A program made the position numbers and the translations under genes. Shown piece after piece: positions 49,822 through 62,487 of a DNA stretch of 64,000 nucleotides. Below the pieces are notes generated by a model, which saw only the letters and a list, made by a program, of their open reading frames with translations, ran no database searches and was not told the DNA's origin. The stretch is from Vespula vulgaris (Eukaryota; Arthropoda; Insecta; Hymenoptera; Vespidae), in NCBI RefSeq assembly GCF_905475345.1, contig NC_066593.1:62001-126000 (forward strand), in the 5' to 3' direction. Numbering within the stretch: the stretch's first letter is position 1; each line of letters opens with the position of its first letter.

Positions 49822-52381
49822 ATGAAGAGAGAGCGTGTAACGCGCGAGTGTGTTAAATCTTGGAGATATTATACCGTGCGCGCAAACACGTCCGCCGGGT
49901 GACACGACGTAGCGTAAGAAGGAGATGACGGATCGCAAGTTGCAGTCATTAATTCGTTGCGTTTCCTCCTGCGCTTTTAACGAAGAGGAAAACGCCGACT
50001 ACGCCGAAGACGTTCGATCGAAATTGTCGAAAATGATAGCGAAGCGTGGAAGGATATATTCTGCGAGATTCAACGAATTGAATTGCAAAGCGAATGAAAG
50101 CCAAACTTTGCGGATAAGGATCCTTCGATGAAAAGCGGTCTGCGTTTCGACGCTCCGACGCTCCGCGACCCTCCGAGTATATTCGAGCGAGCGTATAAAC
50201 CTTGCATTTGCATACGTATGCATACGCGTCGTAAAGGCAGGTATATAGGCATATCTATGGACGTACGTGCATATTATGTAATACGTTGTTACGTATATGC
50301 GCTGGGTGGCAATAACAAATAAAGATAACGCGCAGGATTTCTGTGGAAGCAGTTTGTTTAGAAAGGCCTCCAACGAAATCCTCGATGCGATATAATTAAT
50401 TCTTCTATTACTCGGTACACGTGTTTCTAAATAATAAGGCTAATTCGAGTAGACGTTATTATAGCGAAATTCGGCTTTTGTGAGTTGGCGAGCTTCCTTC
50501 TCTTTGTAGGTACCGTTCGCGAAGAAAAATTCGCTCGGAAAAGAGTTTGTAGGAAATGCGAAAGAGGCTACCTCTCTGGGAACTAGGAAGTAAAAGGAGA
50601 GAAGGGACGGATAGGTGTACTTTCTTAAAAAGATGGAAGCTCGAGCGCGGCCGTTAAGATTTTTTACGGACGAGAACCCTGATCCGCAGTCGGTACGATT
50701 CCCGCACCCGTCTTTCGTTGCATGCGCCTTTCCTTACTCTCTTTTTGAATCGAGTAATTGATCGACGAAATTCAATTTCCAACGGATAATGAAATTCAAG
50801 CAACGTGCGGATTCGCCGCGTCTCCGCCAGACGATCGCTTCTTTCCTCTACTCGAGAGACCGCCGAGATTCAGCCACGTGTCCGTATTGCGTTTGAATTT
50901 TCTTTTCAAGCGAGGACCTCGTACGAAGCCCACGTAAATACATCATCGATCTGGCCTCGATTAACGTTCCTCTTCATTCCATAATCCTCCTTGAAATCTC
51001 TTTATCTTTGACGTATCCTTTCGTTTCCCCGACGTGTAAAACGACCCTAGACGTACCTACGTATGAATAACGGGGAAAACCGTTCGTTAAACGTCTTTCG
51101 ATCGTCGACGTTGCGTGAAATGTTTCGGCGAGTAGAACGAAAAGGGTACGTCTACGTAAGGCGGAACGAAACGTTGTTTTTAGAATCAACGGGGAGATCG
51201 TTTTTCTCCCTTTCAATCTGTTCCATTAAACGATTAAAAAGTTATATTCGTGTACGAGCGTTCGAGAGCAAGGTATTGAGAGGAGGAAAGTGTCTTTTAC
51301 AAAGAAATCATTCGTACGTCGGTCGAGCAGCTTTCCCTCCTTTTCCTCGCGTCGAAAGGAGTCGCGCAGGCATTGTCGACAAACGCGTCCTCGAACAAAC
51401 TCTTTAAATACGTTCCTCCTACGCGAGATCCTTCGTGTGCTTTTAAAAAAGAAAAAAAAAAAAAAAAATGCTGCCACCGTTTTGCCGACTCGAAACGAAA
51501 AGACATCCGGCCCCGGCCCTGGATTCTCTTCGGTTGCCCTTGACGGCGAGCGAGGTCGTTCGATTTCGTTCGTTTCATCGTTACATACGTCCAATCGTCG
51601 AAATAAAACGACGCTAATTCAAATCGTAGCTTTACCCGATTGTAAACTATTATCTCTTATAAAGTTCCACGATAGCCCTCTCGAGAGCTCCGAATAACCC
51701 GATAAATATATATAAAACTTTCGTCATATTTCTTTTTCTTATCGTTAACTCTTAGTCTTATCGAAACTGTGCCGAAAGCATAAACGTGCAAAGCGTAAAC
51801 GTTTGAGTAAATAGGTGACGTAAACGGAAATCCTTTAGACGACTTTGCTTTCATATTTCCCTCATTCGCGAAAAACGCATCGAGCGTTTTTAAGGATATC
51901 TCGTACGTTGTTACATCTTTTTCTTTCAACGTGGCCCAAATAGCGCATAAACTTTGATCGCTTATTCGCACGTCGAAATCACGTAAAAGCCTCCGGTCGC
52001 GGTCGTTCAATTAATCGCTAGTTAATGCGAAAGCCGTGTTGGATGTATCAGATTATTTCTTTCGCCATTCAACTCCTCGCTTTGTCCACACATTTTTAAT
52101 GGTCCCGTGCAAACAGTGTATTTACTTTTGTTCTTTGTCGCGTATTCTTCATCTCGTTCATTGTCTTTACTTTTTTTCAATTATTCTCATTTTTATTCGT
52201 TTTCCATTGACGTAGCTAACGGAGCACGACAATTGAATTGATAATATCGACGTATTCACCGTGAAAAAACGACGTAATGACAACAATAACAATAACAACA
52301 CCAGCGGCAAAGTAGCGACAACGACGACGATACTACACGACAGCAACAACAACTATGATAATGATAATGATGATGATGATG

Positions 52382-52431
<50 letters not shown>

Positions 52432-55400
52432 TATTATTATTATTATTTTAACAACAACAATAATAATAGTAATAATAGCAATGATAATCAAGTTGTTTCG
52501 CCTAAAGGAAAAGAAAAAGATGAAAGGTAGCGTGGCGAATATGGCTATCGTAAAACGTTCCTTTCTCGAGCAACGGAATTAACGTGCGGGCACTGATAAA
52601 ACGTTGGCGGTGTGATAAAACGCGGTGTGGTATTTGCTATCGAACGTTATCGAAGATGTAAGGGTTGGCGGCATGAGATAATGGAATTCACTTTGCAGGG
52701 AGAGGGAGAGAGAGAGGGAGAGGGGGGAGGGTGTGAGCTAGGACGAGCGAATTTCGGTCGCGGAGATATTATTCGTCCTTTAACGATCGCACGAAACATC
52801 ACTTCCCTTGCTTTCGCAGTTTTTCCTTTACTCGGTTGTTTCTTTTACCCGCTCGTCTCTTACGCACTATAACCAGGGACAAGACACGTTTCTCTTGAAG
52901 AATACAAAGCACCCAAGGGGAATCGTCGAAGCTTCCTAAGCGAGGGGTAGAAGCGAGTGTACGCAAGAGTCTATCTTTTCCACCTACGGCTATGTATCGT
53001 GTCTCGTCCATCTTGATTTACTTGTAACATAACGTGCGTATCGCACTGCTACCAAGGCTTTTGATCTCCGGTATCTGCAGCGTTAGAAGGATTTACGGGA
53101 TAACATCTGCGCGATCTCTCTCTCTGCCTTCCCATTGGCGATAGCAGCAGCAGGGTAGTAATAGTGACGGTAACGGTAGCAACGCTTTCGAATGGACGAT
53201 ATTCTCGTCTTATACCAAGAAACTGTAACGCGTTGCATAAATTAAGGGAGCGAGTTTATAGCGCGATCGTGAGATAACAGCTTTTTATGTGGACACCGGG
53301 TCGAGGTAGATGTATCTTTTCATAATAGCAGCGTGCTGCGGACGAGATTAAACGCGCTTTCGAGCTCGGTCACGTTTAGCCACTCGCTTTCGACGCTCTA
53401 AAGGCAACTTGACGAACGGCGTATAGCCAACCCGAAAAATCTCCTATCTTGATCGGCGGCGTATCTCTTTCTCTCTCTGTCGCGCCGTATCGGTGTTTTT
53501 CTCGCCGAGCTCGCAGGTGAAGCTAGAAAAATGACCATCGGTTTTTCTGTTATCCCGATAAACATCACGCAGCGTACCGATAGCACGTCAATAACAAAGT
53601 ACCATCGAAATACTCGGCTCTTCGACCGACCGTAACTCGCTCTTGTGAAAAAGCGATATGGTATTTCTACGATTGTTCGTTCGCACTACGATATCTGCCA
53701 TCGCGTAATCCACTTGTCTTTTCGTCGTAAATGCGTTTTTATTTTTGATTTTGCTTTCGTCGCAGGTACCAATTTTATCCTTTTCCTCCTCCTCCTCCTT
53801 GCTCGCGACGGAGGGAGTATCGATCTAGAGTTGAAAAGTCTGCTTGTAATTAAAAATGTTCGAGGACGTACGCTCGAGGAGGAGCGATAGAAATTAATAA
53901 TACAAGACGCGTAAGCATCGTTTTTCGATGTACGTCGTCGGATCGTCGGATCTAGGGTCGAACGGAGAGGCGAAAAGACTCTTGGAGAATCGCCGAGAGA
54001 TTATTTATAGTCGTCCATTCAGCGTATCTACTTGAGCGAAGCGTCGCGTCGCGACCCTTTTGTTTGCTTTGTTTTATTGCTTCGAGCGGATAGATACTTA
54101 CAATTCATATCCAGTCGAATGGTCGAGGACAGCGGGAGCGATCTGTTATTATTCGTCGCGTTGCAGGTCAGCTCCGAGAGGACGTCGTCTCGTCCCAAAT
54201 TTTTTATCACGATCTCGCTGCGCGTCACGCCGCTTCGTACGTTCATCGTTTTGTTATTCATGAAATTGTTGTTGCGGTACCAGGTCACGGTGGGCGGCGG
54301 CTTGCCTGCGAAGGAAACAGACCATAGAGATAGTATTCGTTCGAATCGTAGGAGATATAATATTTCTTTCCTTCCTCGTTGTAGACTACGAATTTATTTC
54401 TATTTCTCGAGTTTACTTACTCGCGCGTATCCATATTTGCGGGTATTCGATTGCATTTCGCAGCTTCTCAAACGATCGTTACTTACCGCCATACACGTCG
54501 CAGTAGAGCCGCAAGGAGTCGCCCTCGGCGTACGGTCCGGCCGTTTTGTCCCGAGCGATGCCTCTTTCGTCGACGATCACGATCCTGTGAGGTGGAACTG
54601 CAAAGTGACGGATACGAAGACGTAGATATTTACGCGTGGTATTAGCAAAAGGAGAAGGATTCACGGTCGGGCCAGTCGCGCGCATCTATGAAGATAGCCG
54701 CGGTCGGCGTTTCTCTTTCCTCCCTCACCCTCCGCCCTCTCTCTCTCTCTCTCTCGCTCGCCATCAAGCGAAAGTCCGATAACGCGAAATTGGTATTGGA
54801 AGATCTTCGGATGCTTCGGATATCGTGAGGCGGCATTAAATTGAAATCTGAAATCGATATCGCGCGTCTAGTTCATAGAAGCCAGTCACCTGTACCCACT
54901 GCCGTCGCGATAGCACGGAAAAGAAAACGGTATCGAGCGGTATCGAGCTGGTATTATTGGTAATGCGATGGAGAAATTACAATTACGAAAAAAGTCGATA
55001 CTCTGATTTGGCATCACGAGGGGAAGTTTGGACGGCCATCATCGTTGCGTCGGAGAAACGCGGCTGCGATTCGCGAGAGGGCGATGATCGACTGGCTTGC
55101 TTTCCACGAAGGAAGACTCGCGACTCGCGATCGGAGCCGAGTCGGCTGAATATCGAAGATCGTTCCCATCTTTCGCTTCTCGAGGGTACTATCCGCCGTA
55201 ATAATTCCGCGACGTTCCGGTTTGAAGACCGCCATCACGATAATTGCTTCGGCACTTTCTCTCCTTCGCTAGCGCGGACAGCCATTTCTGGCGCATTTCC
55301 TCGGGCACAAAGAGAATCGTCTCGTACTTGTTCCTTTTGTGCTGGTAGAAGAGGAAGACGAGTACCTGCCAGATTCTGATTCAGCCTACAGGCAAATTAC

Positions 55401-58400
55401 TTCGATCTTGGTCCGTGTCTGTCTTCTTTCCGCGTCGCGATACACGTAAAATTTCGTAGCGCGACGCGAAGATTTCTCTCGTTCTTACGCGTCTTACGGG
55501 AGAGCGAGGCTAGAGAGCTCGGCGAAGACCATTCTTATCGGTTAAACGGTACGTCGAAACCGCCTCCATATTTCTCTCTCCCTCCCTTACTTTTTATTTT
55601 TCTTTCGTTTTCCCATACACCCGGAGACTCTTGGTTTTCTTAGGCCACACCAGTTTACCAACACTTTTGTTTCCCTCTCGCTTTCTCTCTCCCTCGCTCG
55701 ATCGTATCTTCTAAACCTCTTCTAATCTCTTGTTATCCTTTCGGAGCGAGGCGCTCGAGAGCCGAGAAAAGAAACGGGACGATCGAGTTTCTTTCGTGGT
55801 TCTTTGTCTCTTTTATTTTCTTTTATTCCTTCCCGCACTCGTCGCGTTATTTCGTACCGTCCTTCTTAACTGCCGTTAAGATCTTGAAGCACACGCGAGC
55901 GAGCGAGCGAGCGAGCGAGCGAGCAAGAGAGAGAGAGACGGAGAAAAGTGTCTCCTTTCCCGAGAGCGTAAAAAGTCGCGAATCGTGAGAACTGTTATCG
56001 AATCTTCTCTCTTTCTCTCGAACGGACGAGTAGGAAGAGGAAAGAGGCGACGGTGGTTTACCGCGTCGTGGAATTTTGCCAAGTATTTCCAAGTCTTTTG
56101 GAAAGGATCTATGAATGGAATTTAATGTCGCGGTAAGCATCGTAGCGTTTGCACGAACAAGGACGTGGAAGAGTAGCGAACGTGTTTTTCCCTTTCATTT
56201 TTCTTCCTCTCTACCAACTTTCTCCAATTCTTTATCTCCCGCTTCTCTACCATCGAAGTCTATCCGATGAAATAAGATTGTCCTATCGTGTTCGGGAAAA
56301 GTACCTTTCAACGTTGTTGATTCAGATGTAGGACGAGATTCGCGAATCCCCGACCATGAAACGGATGGAAGATGAAATTCGTCCCACGAAATTGGATGGA
56401 GAGGAGAGAAGGAGATAAAGACGATCGAAATTTCATTCCTGCCAACACCTAGCGTGGATTTCAAGAGCAAACGGGATGTATCTTCGAAGCGCTTTCTCAT
56501 TATCTCTCGAGAGCGCGTACGAGCGAAACGAACGAATCTGGTCGTACGGCTTTAAGGGAAATATTTCTATTTGGAATCGAGTCGTTCCCCGGACGATGGT
56601 CACGCGATTTTTCCTAGTCCACGGAAAGATCGCGAGAGCTTTTCCAGTCGCGCGAGTAAAACGCGTCTCGACGACCGTAGTAATCGTCTTGCGAAGCTCG
56701 AAACGGTACAGACGGGACACGGTAAATGGGCAAATGGGCAAATGGGACGGCGAAACAATTAACGTGGCTTTGCATCCGCTTAATATCCGCGCCACGCTTC
56801 GGAGACGGGAGACCGATCGCGAACGCTTCCGCGCGCGTAGACAACGGTGCGCGCGATTATTCCTGTCCGTTACGTACATCGAAACCGATCCGAGATCGGT
56901 CTGTCGGCGAGCGTCCGCTTTTTTCCCCTTTCATCGTCGCGCCCCGCCGCGCCGGCCCGTTGATTTCGCTCGGAAACGCTTAAGCGATTTTTCTTTTCTT
57001 TTCCATCGAACCGAGAACGAGTGACAAAGAGAGGGAGGGAGAAAGAAACCCGATACATCGTTTTAATAGCGGGAGAAACGCGTCGATTCGCCCGACCGCA
57101 TTCTCCCGAACAAAGCGATTAATCCGGGAAAATTGTTTGCAATTACGCGCATCCGGGTGCGAAGTGCGTGGCTGCTTTATTAATAATGATTGGAATATTA
57201 CAAGAATGCACCGCGAGATGAAATCCAAATTTCCATAACGAAGTCGAGCGTGTTAAAGCGCATTTCTCGCTCTTATGATTTCGACTGGCGTCGCTATCGC
57301 GGCTCGTTAATTTCGACAGACACGCAATTTGTGCATTTTATGCGGCATCGGTTGGCATTCCTGAGGGCAGTACTCGTCCGACGTTTTTAGGAACGGGACG
57401 GTCGAGAGTACGATCGCGGGGAGAAGAATCGACGAGGAGCGTGCCTCTCCCGATTTGCGAATTATTAACGTTTGTCGGTCCGAACGGGCAAAAGCCTTTG
57501 TTCTTTTTCCTTTCTTTTTTTTTCCCCCGAGGAGCGAAAACTCGTTGTTAGCGCGGCTTACGCGCGAAACGTCATCGATTCTCTTCGCCAACTCGCTGTT
57601 ACGAGAGCGCTCGTTAAAGAAACGAGTAAGAGCACTGGTGTAGTGGATATCGACGACTTCGACTTGCTTCCATCGATGACTTCGTCGTCGTCGAAATACT
57701 CACTTTTTAACGTTCGCGATAATTCGAAAACGATCGTTCGAACGCCTTCCTTTCCGTTCTCTTGCCATCCTTTACTTCCTCGACCTCGATTTGTTTATTA
57801 CTTTCCTCTCGAAGACGAGGATACATAGGAGCACTTTTATTCGTCGACTCGTCGCGTTCATCGCGTATCGCGCCACGCGGAAACGAAATCGTATTGCGAA
57901 TAGTTACCGAAAGTTGCTTCCTTGGTCCTCGATAGGTGGCACGTAACTATGGGTTTGCGTCATCGAGCGAAAGAGAAATGACAAACTCGAAAGGCAGTGC
58001 CGACGGGTATGGGTTCTTTTGACGAACTTTGATTCGAAATGACGTAATACGAGTATTTAAGGGCAAAACCGCAGCCTCAGGTTCGCGAGTTTGAATTTTC
58101 TAAACTTTCAGCTTTTCCTTTGCGGTCGTTTGCAACAGACGTCGTGTAACTCGATTCTTTGCGAGCTCGTTTTCTGCTCGTTCTCCGCTTCTACCAAGTT
58201 CCGTGGAAGCACGAAGGAATTTCAAGAATGTCGTCGATTCGTACGCGCACGCGTTCCTTTTAATCCGAGCTGGAAAATGATTGATAGACTTATCGGTTCT
58301 TCTAGCGAGTAACTCGAGCAACTTTCGATATACAATTTGATACACAAAGGACCACTCGTTCGTTATTCGTCGTTCTTGCTATCGCCTCCGAGAGTTTGTT

Positions 58401-58892
58401 TGGGCAGAGCAATAAATGGATGGATAGAGATGAAGAGAGAAAGAGGGGGGATGCTCGTTCGCATCTCTCTTGCGTGTTCACGCGTGAATTTCGACAAATT
58501 CTCCTCTTCTCTTCCCTTCTCGAGCGCGTAAATCGATCGTTCTCGTTTTTTTCCGTCCTTCCGCCACCGAAATTCGATCACCGAGATAGCCAAGAGCTCC
58601 GAAAGCGCTTTTATTATTCAGCTGCGATAGAGCGCGCGTTCCTATTCTCAGTTTTCTCAAAATTTCATCCGGTGGGTCGAGTTGTACGCATCGACGATAA
58701 CTATGATCCGTTCGTAAAATTTAATCGTCTGCGCGTTAAGACTAATCGAAAGAACGCCCTTGTTCTTTCTAAAAGTAGGCTATGCCTACTTTCTTCTTCG
58801 AACGACGTACCTTTTCTCGCAAAATGTGATCGAGATATTCGAGTATCTCGATTTAAACGACGCACGTATCCAAGTACGTATGCGAGTGAGGA

Positions 58893-58953
<61 letters not shown>

Positions 58954-61360
58954 AGGGAGGGAGAAAACTGAGAAAATTCTGAGGCAGAGTGTACCACGAA
59001 TGGGATAGAAGCGTAATTATTTCCTTCCTCGAAAACTCGACGTGACGTCCTCGGATCTTCCCTAGCTTCGCGAACGAGGACCTTCTTCCGTGATTTCTAA
59101 CAGGTGCGGCCTTTCTATTTACCGTCGGTAACGACGAGAGCGAACCGATTACGGAGCTACTTTCAAACAATTGAATTCAAGTACATTTTCAAGCGGCGCT
59201 TCAACTACGTCCGCTTCTCCAAACTACTTCGTACGTCCATCGACGATGCTCTTCCCGTTCTCGTTAGCAGAGTCCTTTTTCCTTTTATTTCTCTAGAACG
59301 TGATTGCATTTTCAACGGTAAAAGTAGTTTTTAAATGCGAATTAACGGCGTAGCCGTTTCCCCGTTTCGCGTAAACCGAGCGATCTTACCGGATTCTCTA
59401 GATCTTGGCCAATCATTCCCTCAAGATTCTAACTGCCGAGGCAATTCTTCTACGTTTCTTTAGCCGCGCGCCTGTCGCGTTACAATTAACTTTTCCGATC
59501 TTCATTCGCAAGCACTTCGTACAAATGTCGACAAGTTGGAAAGCACGAACTCGATCGTATTCTAGCTCATATTTACTTCCATCTTCAACAGGAATGTACA
59601 TTTCCATCGAGTGTTTCCAATTTTGCAAATGGCTCGACGTCTCTTCTATTATATATTTTCACAGTCAATTTCGCTCATCAAAGCGGATGATCGATAAAGA
59701 GAAAATGAAAGAGAGAGGGAGAGAGACAAAGATGGCATAGCAAAGGAGAAAAATGAGGAGAATCGAGAGTCGCTCTGATTGTTCGGAAGAAAAAGAGCTC
59801 TCGTTTAATAAAGAGGAAAAAAAAAGAAGGAGCAAGGTCGTTCCCGTTGAATCCCTTCGTCGAACATGGTTTTACGTGTCGTTTTTTCGTTCTCTTTCTC
59901 TCTCTCTCGCGTCCCCCACTTTTTTCTTATTAACTTTCTACGAGGGAATTTCGACTCGATCGTCTTTCGCGTCTGCACCAGATGCATCATCCGGACGGAA
60001 GTGTACTTAAAAGTAAAATACTATTAAAAGTTCGGGGTCGAGAAGACGAGTGAGAGAAAATCCAGATCGATTACCTTTCGAGAGAACAATTCGAGCGAAA
60101 GGTTACCGCCTCTTTTCCTTTCTTCTTCTTCTTCTTCTTCTTCTTCTTCTTCTTTTCTGTACCGCGCGCGCGGCCCCCCTCCGCGCCGTCGCCCTAAACC
60201 TCACCCTAACGTCAACGGATAGTCGAAAGTTTGTTACGGAAAGGCGATTTCGTTCGCAACTTTGACGGATGATCAAACGCATTTGATAACACGGGGAAAG
60301 CGGGAGAGGGCGATTTCAAAGTCCGTAGTACGTAAAATTTCACAAATTCGTGGGACGGTTAGTCGTGGAAAAGATGCGCGTTATATTTTCAAGTTCGAGC
60401 ATGATTTACGATTATACCGCGAGTCTTTGCCCGTTCCCACGAAAGAGTTCTCGCGTTATTCGAGTTTCACAGAGAAAGGAGTTTGTAAAGCTTCTTGAAA
60501 ATCGAAGAATCGATGTCTATCGTATATCGTGACGTGCCGTAAGAAGTATGCGGTGGAAAGCGTCGTTTTCCGAGTAACGAAGTTGATAAATTCTTTTCGA
60601 TCCAATTTATGACTCTTCCTTCTTATTCTTCTCTTGAAACGTAAAAGACTCTCTCGTTGGTACGCTTCCTCGATTCTTACTTTATTTCCTTTTATCTCTC
60701 GAACGTTCCTTGCTTCGTCGTTAGACCATTACTCCTTTCTGTCGTTTGCTTTCTATAATATATATTTACTTGTCATTAATATCACCTTACGTCGGTATAC
60801 ACTTTTATGGTTTCGACATTGGATGGGTCCGTCTCGAAACAATCGTTGGGTGGTACACTTCAGCGGTAGTTTATTCGAGCCCGAGTTCGAACCTTGTCGA
60901 ACTAATATCGAATTACTCGAAGGCAGGCTATTCGATTCGATAACGAGTAACGTCGATCCCTCGCAGCAAATATATTTGCGTCTCCTCGTTACTCCTTGCG
61001 ATGGACTTTACGCAACGAAAGCAAAAATATGCGATGAGCGAGAATTCGAGGTTTATTTGGAAAAACGAGTTTGGAAGGAGAGACAGGGGTCTAGCGTCTC
61101 GTCGAACGTTCGAAAACATCCTCCGGCGTGACATCGCTGTTCGCTCGCACTCATGCCCCTTTCCTCGTTTCTCCTTTTTTCTCAGAGACACAGACGGCTG
61201 CGGCCTGCTGGTTTGCGAGAAGCGCGATTTAAATTCCTCGAGTGCTCTCTTTAACGCCGTTTCCTTTCTCGCTTTTAACGAAAGGTCGCTCTCTTCCGTT
61301 CGCGTTTATGCGCGTACGTGTTTCGAAAACGACACGCGCCTTGCGAATACGGGCGGGGGG

Positions 61361-61402
<42 letters not shown>

Positions 61403-62453
61403 AAGCGCGAAGCGTGAAAATGAAAGAAAGAGATAGAGAGACCGATGTGCAACTAGCAATTTTAGCAAAGTACGGCAAAAGAGTGGAGAGGAGAGCGGAG
61501 AAAGCACGTTAATTGGCGTTCATCTGGAAAAGGTTTACCAACGCTCGCGTTTACGAGGGCTTCTGTCCGGAGCATGCTCCGGGTGGGGCCGGGGCTGTTC
61601 GGTAGAAGGGGCTAATTATCCCACGGGAAAAATTCCTCGGCACATGCCGAGGAGAAAAAGCAACGAGGCCGGCGCGGCACGCTCGGCCGGGGCATCTCCA
61701 TAACTTCTGAACGGGATTGTTAATTGGATTCTTTTTTCCCTCTCTCTGCTCTCCCTCTTCTCGTCGCCCCGTCAGCTTCGTTCCGTTATAACAACCTCTT
61801 CCTTTTCCGTTCCCTTTTTCCCTTCTTATTTTTCTTTTTTTCCTTTTTCCCAGAGTGGTTCATCTCCCGCTCGACGTTTTCCGTCATTCTTTTACTAGTG
61901 CGCGTGGCCGTGCTCGCTATACATTTCGTTCCTCTACAACGCCTCAACCGCGAGAGAAATCCGAGAAACGCTTCAACGTTTCAGCGTTTCAGCGGCGAAC
62001 GTTTAAGGTATATGGAACAGTGGCCTCTCTTCTGTTTTTTCTTTTTCCGTTGCTCAGCTAGCTCTTCCGTGAAGCGCACGTACGAAAGAAAAGTTTTGCA
62101 AATAATTCAAGAGAGATATTTACGTTTCGGATGCGAGATATCGACGCGACTATGACCTCGATTGTAATCGTCGATAAAAAAGATAATTTATCGATCGTTT
62201 GTATTTCATAGCTTTCGGCTAAAAAAATGTAGGAACGTCTCGGCATTGCCAACGTGCGAGGAAGCGTGCGCGCACACGAGAGGCGCGATAGATATTTTCT
62301 ATTCCTACACCCGAGGTTCTGGTATAACCGGATGCATGCGTACATACATACGTTCCAATGTCAGCTGCAGAACGTTGACTATAAATCGAGACCGTTGGCC
62401 TTTTGCCGTTTGCCGCGTCTAGTGACGAGACGTATTGTTAGGTATAGTGGCTC

Positions 62454-62487
<34 letters not shown>

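Larger units (their letters stand above)
44527..54101 (-). other. Large Sidestep intron (9.6 kb)
   Basis: No coding exon recognised on either strand. The longest frame (48038-49030, plus) is arginine- and serine-rich with no family resemblance. It carries CT/GA arrays (about 45432-45469, 49784-49816), an 11-bp minisatellite and an AAT/ATT repeat, listed separately. Introns of this size in axon-guidance genes often hold enhancers. Confidence 0.7.

Noticed and set aside
52261..52530. Asn-rich forward frame
   Set aside because: It is the translation of an AAT/GAT repeat inside an intron.
61318..61512. Short frames with RERERER runs on both strands near several GA repeats
   Set aside because: Dinucleotide microsatellites stay open in several frames; no flanking coding signal.
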